Shown here: one piece after another, positions 61,806 through 64,000 of the stretch
How positions within the stretch are numbered: the first letter of the stretch is position 1
Layout: the number at the start of each line of letters is the position of its first letter
Source: Bacteroidota bacterium
GTDB lineage: Bacteria; Bacteroidota; Bacteroidia; Cytophagales; Cyclobacteriaceae
DNA: 64,000 nucleotides
NCBI GenBank assembly: GCA_018266395.1
Contig: JAFEAM010000017.1
Span: forward strand, 1-64,000
Direction of reading: 5' to 3'
Program-made: the position numbers and the translations under genes
Notes under the pieces: generated by a model
The model's database searches: none
The model's input: only the letters and a program-made list of their open reading frames with translations
Told to the model about the DNA's origin: nothing

Positions 61806-62501
61806 TCACAGAACTGCGCGAAGTTCGTTCAGTGTGCGGATCTCAAGGGTAATCTTCTCATCATGTGCTGCTTGCCTGGGGTTGAAGTATACCTGATCAA
61901 TTCCGGCTGCTCTGGCACCGGCGATGTCAGTCTGTAAATTATCACCGATCATGATCGCCTCAGCGGGATCAAAACCCAATTCCCCCAGGGCAAACATGAA
62001 GATGCCCACTGACGGCTTCTTGCTGCCCGCCCTTTGTGAAGTAACGATCGTGGAAAAGAAGTGACTGATTCCACCGGACGAAAGCTTGGTGCCCTGGATT
62101 TCATCAAAACCATTGGTCACGACTCCCATTGGGTACCTGGGACGTAGATATTGGAGAAGGTCTTGTGCGCCAGGCAGCAGGTTTTTCTTTCTTGGCAACA
62201 AGGAGAGATAATCGCCGGAAAACTGGAGTGACAATTTGTATTCATCCAGTCCGGCAGCACTGAACACTTTGTGGAATCGTTCTGTCCGTATTACACTTTG
62301 ATCGATGAGCCCGCGGTCATACAAATCCCAAAGTCCGGTGTTGATCCTTCCGAACACCTCGAAGAAATAATTGAAACTTGTGATACCTGCCTGTTGCAGC
62401 TGGTATCGGTCAAAAAGTTCGCGCAATGCTTCCTCTGAATTGGACTCATAATCCCAAAGGGTATGATCAAGGTCGAAGAGGATGCACTTGTAGGACTTCA
62501 T
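61806..62501 (-). CDS. HAD hydrolase, YjjG family noncanonical pyrimidine nucleotidase
   Basis: The 231-residue protein has HAD motif I ILFDLDHTLWDYESNSEEAL (D10, D12), motif II VTNGF, motif III SKKPSVGIFMFAL and motif IV IMIGDNLQTDIAGARAAG. The cap sequence and the LFDLDHTLWDYExNS start are typical of YjjG-like nucleotidases, which remove phosphate from damaged or noncanonical dUMP/dTMP-type nucleotides. Its ATG overlaps the ArsR-type stop (ATGA), so the two are coupled. Confidence 0.9.
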   Translation of the reverse strand: MKSYKCILFDLDHTLWDYESNSEEALRELFDRYQLQQAGITSFNYFFEVFGRINTGLWDLYDRGLIDQSVIRTERFHKVFSAAGLDEYKLSLQFSGDYLSLLPRKKNLLPGAQDLLQYLRPRYPMGVVTNGFDEIQGTKLSSGGISHFFSTIVTSQRAGSKKPSVGIFMFALGELGFDPAEAIMIGDNLQTDIAGARAAGIDQVYFNPRQAAHDEKITLEIRTLNELRAVL

Positions 62502-62893
62502 TTGGCCAGCGGTGTACGTAAGGGTGAGATACGCAGTTTGTTGATGGCAAGTTCCCGGTTGGTGTACAAAGTCTGAAAAATTTGCTGGTCATGCTGCAGC
62601 ACGGGATCGCGGCGCAAAAACTCCAGCATTTGCTTGAGTATATCGGCAACTTCGTCCTTGATCTGATAGAAGGCCCACTGGTTATGTTTTCTGGAAGATA
62701 AGATTCCGGAATTTTTGAGGTAAATGAGGTGTCGTGACGTCTTAGCCTGGGTGAAGTCTAAAATGCGCTCCAGATCGCTGATGCACATCTCACCATTGTT
62801 CATGATCAGGTTCAGGATTCGCAGCCTTGCCGTATCTGAACACGCCATGAAGATCTGCGAACCGGGATCAAGATTAAAATGTTTTAGTCTCAC
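62498..62893 (-). CDS. ArsR/SmtB-family winged-helix regulator
   Basis: The 131-residue protein starts at GTG and has the ArsR HTH: MACSDTARLRILNLIMNNGEMCISDLERILDFTQAKTSRHLIYLKNSGILSSRKHNQWAFYQIKDEV. The CxxxxR/CISD cysteines (C18, C37) do not form the ELCVCDL metal motif, so a metal sensor role is uncertain. It is upstream in an operon with the nucleotidase and divergent from the gene at 62980. Confidence 0.88.
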   Translation of the reverse strand: MRLKHFNLDPGSQIFMACSDTARLRILNLIMNNGEMCISDLERILDFTQAKTSRHLIYLKNSGILSSRKHNQWAFYQIKDEVADILKQMLEFLRRDPVLQHDQQIFQTLYTNRELAINKLRISPLRTPLAK

Positions 62894-62956
62894 GGGCGCG
62901 AAATTACCAAAAAACCTCCCGGTATCTTTTATTTAGGCATATCATGTCATTTGACT

Positions 62957-62964
62957 TATCTTTG
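62957..62964 (+). promoter_or_regulatory. Bacteroidota-type promoter box TATCTTTG
   Basis: The sequence fits the TAnnTTTG -7 consensus of Bacteroidota sigma-A promoters and lies 16 bases before the ATG at 62980. It argues against the earlier ATG at 62944, which would place the promoter inside the gene. No clear -33 TTTG partner is seen. Confidence 0.4.
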
Positions 62965-62979
62965 GCCCCGTTCCGGAAA

Positions 62980-63612
62980 ATGAAATTCAGGTCCGTCTAT
63001 CTGGTTGTGTGGTTGGTCGCCCTTTTTGGTGTGCTGGCGGTTTCGGACGGCATGGCGCAGAATTACAAGCGCAGGGTTATTCAGTTATCGGGTGTGATTT
63101 TGGGTGAAGACAGTGTCAGCGGGCTCCCCGGGGTGCATGTTTATGTCCCCAAGGCGGGCAGGGGAACCACTTCAAATAATACCGGATTCTTCTCCATGCC
63201 TGTCCTTGTCGGCGACAGTGTGGTGATCAGTTCAGTGGGCTACGTGCGGCAACATTATATCGTGCCAAATTCGCAGGATGATTTCCTGACTATCATTGTT
63301 GAGATGGTAACGGACAATACCCTCCTGAAAGAAGTTACTATTCTTCCGTTCCCGACCGAAGAAGTATTCAAACAGGCGGTCCTCGCACTGAATGTTCCTA
63401 TGGATGATAATGGTATCGACAAGCGGAATCTCAATGCTGAACTCATGGCGCTCATGATGCGCACCACGCCCATGGACGGGAATCTGAACTATCGTTACTA
63501 TATGGATCAGTACAACCAGTCCATCAGCGACAAGTCTATTGTGCGCACTAATCCTTTCCTCAACCCGTTCAACTGGGCGAGATTTTTCAGGGATTTGAAG
63601 CAGAAGAAGTAG
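62980..63612 (+). CDS. Carboxypeptidase-regulatory-like domain protein, secreted
   Basis: From the ATG at 62980 the 210-residue protein has a signal peptide (MKFRSVYLVVWLVALFGVLAVSDGMAQ), then a CarboxypepD_reg-like fold (IQLSGVILGEDSVSGLPGVHVYVPKAGRGTTSNNTGFFSMPVLVGDSVVISSVGYV) and a C-terminal helical tail (LNYRYYMDQYNQSISDKSIVRTNPFLNPFNWARFFRDLKQKK). This is a common Bacteroidota outer-surface layout without TonB receptor. Its role is unknown. Confidence 0.8.
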   Translation: MKFRSVYLVVWLVALFGVLAVSDGMAQNYKRRVIQLSGVILGEDSVSGLPGVHVYVPKAGRGTTSNNTGFFSMPVLVGDSVVISSVGYVRQHYIVPNSQDDFLTIIVEMVTDNTLLKEVTILPFPTEEVFKQAVLALNVPMDDNGIDKRNLNAELMALMMRTTPMDGNLNYRYYMDQYNQSISDKSIVRTNPFLNPFNWARFFRDLKQKK

Positions 63613-63687
63613 GGGTCACTGTGTGTACCTGAAATCAGTGGTGCGGCCTCAATTTGAAAATTGAACTTTTTCGTATAGGTTGGGTGG

Positions 63688-64000
63688 ATGAAGTCAAATT
63701 TCTTTCTTGTTGCATCCATCATCCTGATTGGATCTTGCACCTCACCGAATAAGCCGGCACGCGTCTTCCGTAACATTGAACATTCACTGCAGACACAGCT
63801 GATTGCCGCTCACAATGGTGATACCATCAATTTGCCGGAGGGCAATTTCATGTTCACGAAGAGCCTGATCATGGATGGGAAATCCAATATTGTAATCCGT
63901 GGCATGGGCATGGACAGGACGGTGCTTTCCTGGAAAAACCAGGTTGAAGGTGCACAGGGCATTCTCGTAACCAACGGCAGGAATATTGTGCTGGAAGATT
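63688..64000 (+). CDS. Beta-helix lipoprotein, 3' end outside the window
   Basis: Only the first 104 codons are in the window. A lipobox ends at C17 (SIILIGSC), followed by FRNIEHSLQTQLIAAHNGDTINLPEGNFMFTKSLIMDGKSNIVIRGMGMDRTVLSW, which is the repeating strand-turn pattern of right-handed parallel beta-helix (pectate-lyase/periplasmic copper-like) proteins, similar to parallel beta-helix lipoproteins of Bacteroidota. The end and the catalytic residues cannot be seen. Confidence 0.75.
   Translation, partial: MKSNFFLVASIILIGSCTSPNKPARVFRNIEHSLQTQLIAAHNGDTINLPEGNFMFTKSLIMDGKSNIVIRGMGMDRTVLSWKNQVEGAQGILVTNGRNIVLED

Overview
The window reads as a chromosomal segment of a member of the Bacteroidota, probably a Cytophagales- or Chitinophagales-type soil or water bacterium. 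The reasons are the many Bacteroidota-style secreted and lipoprotein families (seven-blade VCBS/FG-GAP lipoproteins, PVC-type heme-binding dehydrogenase, BNR/sortilin-like exoprotein, alpha-L-rhamnosidase, a CreD operon behind a TACTTTG/CAAAGTA palindrome), the weak Shine-Dalgarno sequences, and a TAnnTTTG-type promoter box at 62957. No rRNA or integrase is present. One tRNA-Asn(GTT) lies at 14540-14613.

Layout. 0-1 kb: a solitary Y1 (HUH) REP-associated-type transposase. 1-14.3 kb: housekeeping and envelope genes (SAM methyltransferase, LonB-like protease, D-aminoacylase-like amidohydrolase, pentameric-ligand-gated-channel-like protein, three small secreted or membrane proteins, serine hydrolase, DoxX-like protein, FtsX/MacB-type permease). 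14.5-31.4 kb: an accessory island bracketed by copies of a composite palindromic repeat of about 180 bp, one copy beside the tRNA and two at 30.3 and 31.2 kb, all in the same orientation. The island core is a seven-gene minus-strand operon: half-size HsdS, HsdM, class II Fic, full HsdS, NACHT-like P-loop NTPase, HsdR, DUF45/YgjP-like metallopeptidase. Divergent from it is a SoFic-like AMPylator followed by an HNH-like zinc protein, with a perfect 13-bp inverted repeat in the shared promoter region. The far edge of the island holds a stop-interrupted pseudogene, a gene remnant and a field of 10- and 11-bp-phased short repeats.

31.4-43 kb: NTF2-like lipoprotein, DHFR-like reductase, an array of four palindromes, and a LysR regulator whose start codon lies inside a 21-bp palindrome and which diverges from a tripartite RND efflux operon (MFP, RND pump, outer-membrane factor). 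Then come an acyltransferase-like membrane protein and two secreted proteins. 43-57.5 kb: a sugar/glycoside utilisation-like neighbourhood (BNR exoprotein, rhamnosidase, Gfo/Idh/MocA oxidoreductase, MFS transporter, large heme-binding dehydrogenase with two tandem seven-repeat propeller proteins). 57.6-64 kb: a membrane protein/HTH/CreD operon, P5C dehydrogenase, ArsR-type regulator coupled to a YjjG-like nucleotidase, a carboxypeptidase-regulatory-like protein and the start of a beta-helix lipoprotein.

The best candidate for an undescribed system is the expanded type I restriction operon at 16102-26952. It carries Fic, a NACHT-like NTPase and a translationally coupled peptidase, and is paired with a divergent Fic/HNH unit. 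The second most unusual signal is non-coding: several families of palindromic or helically phased repeats between genes, one of which shows compensatory base changes that keep its hairpin.
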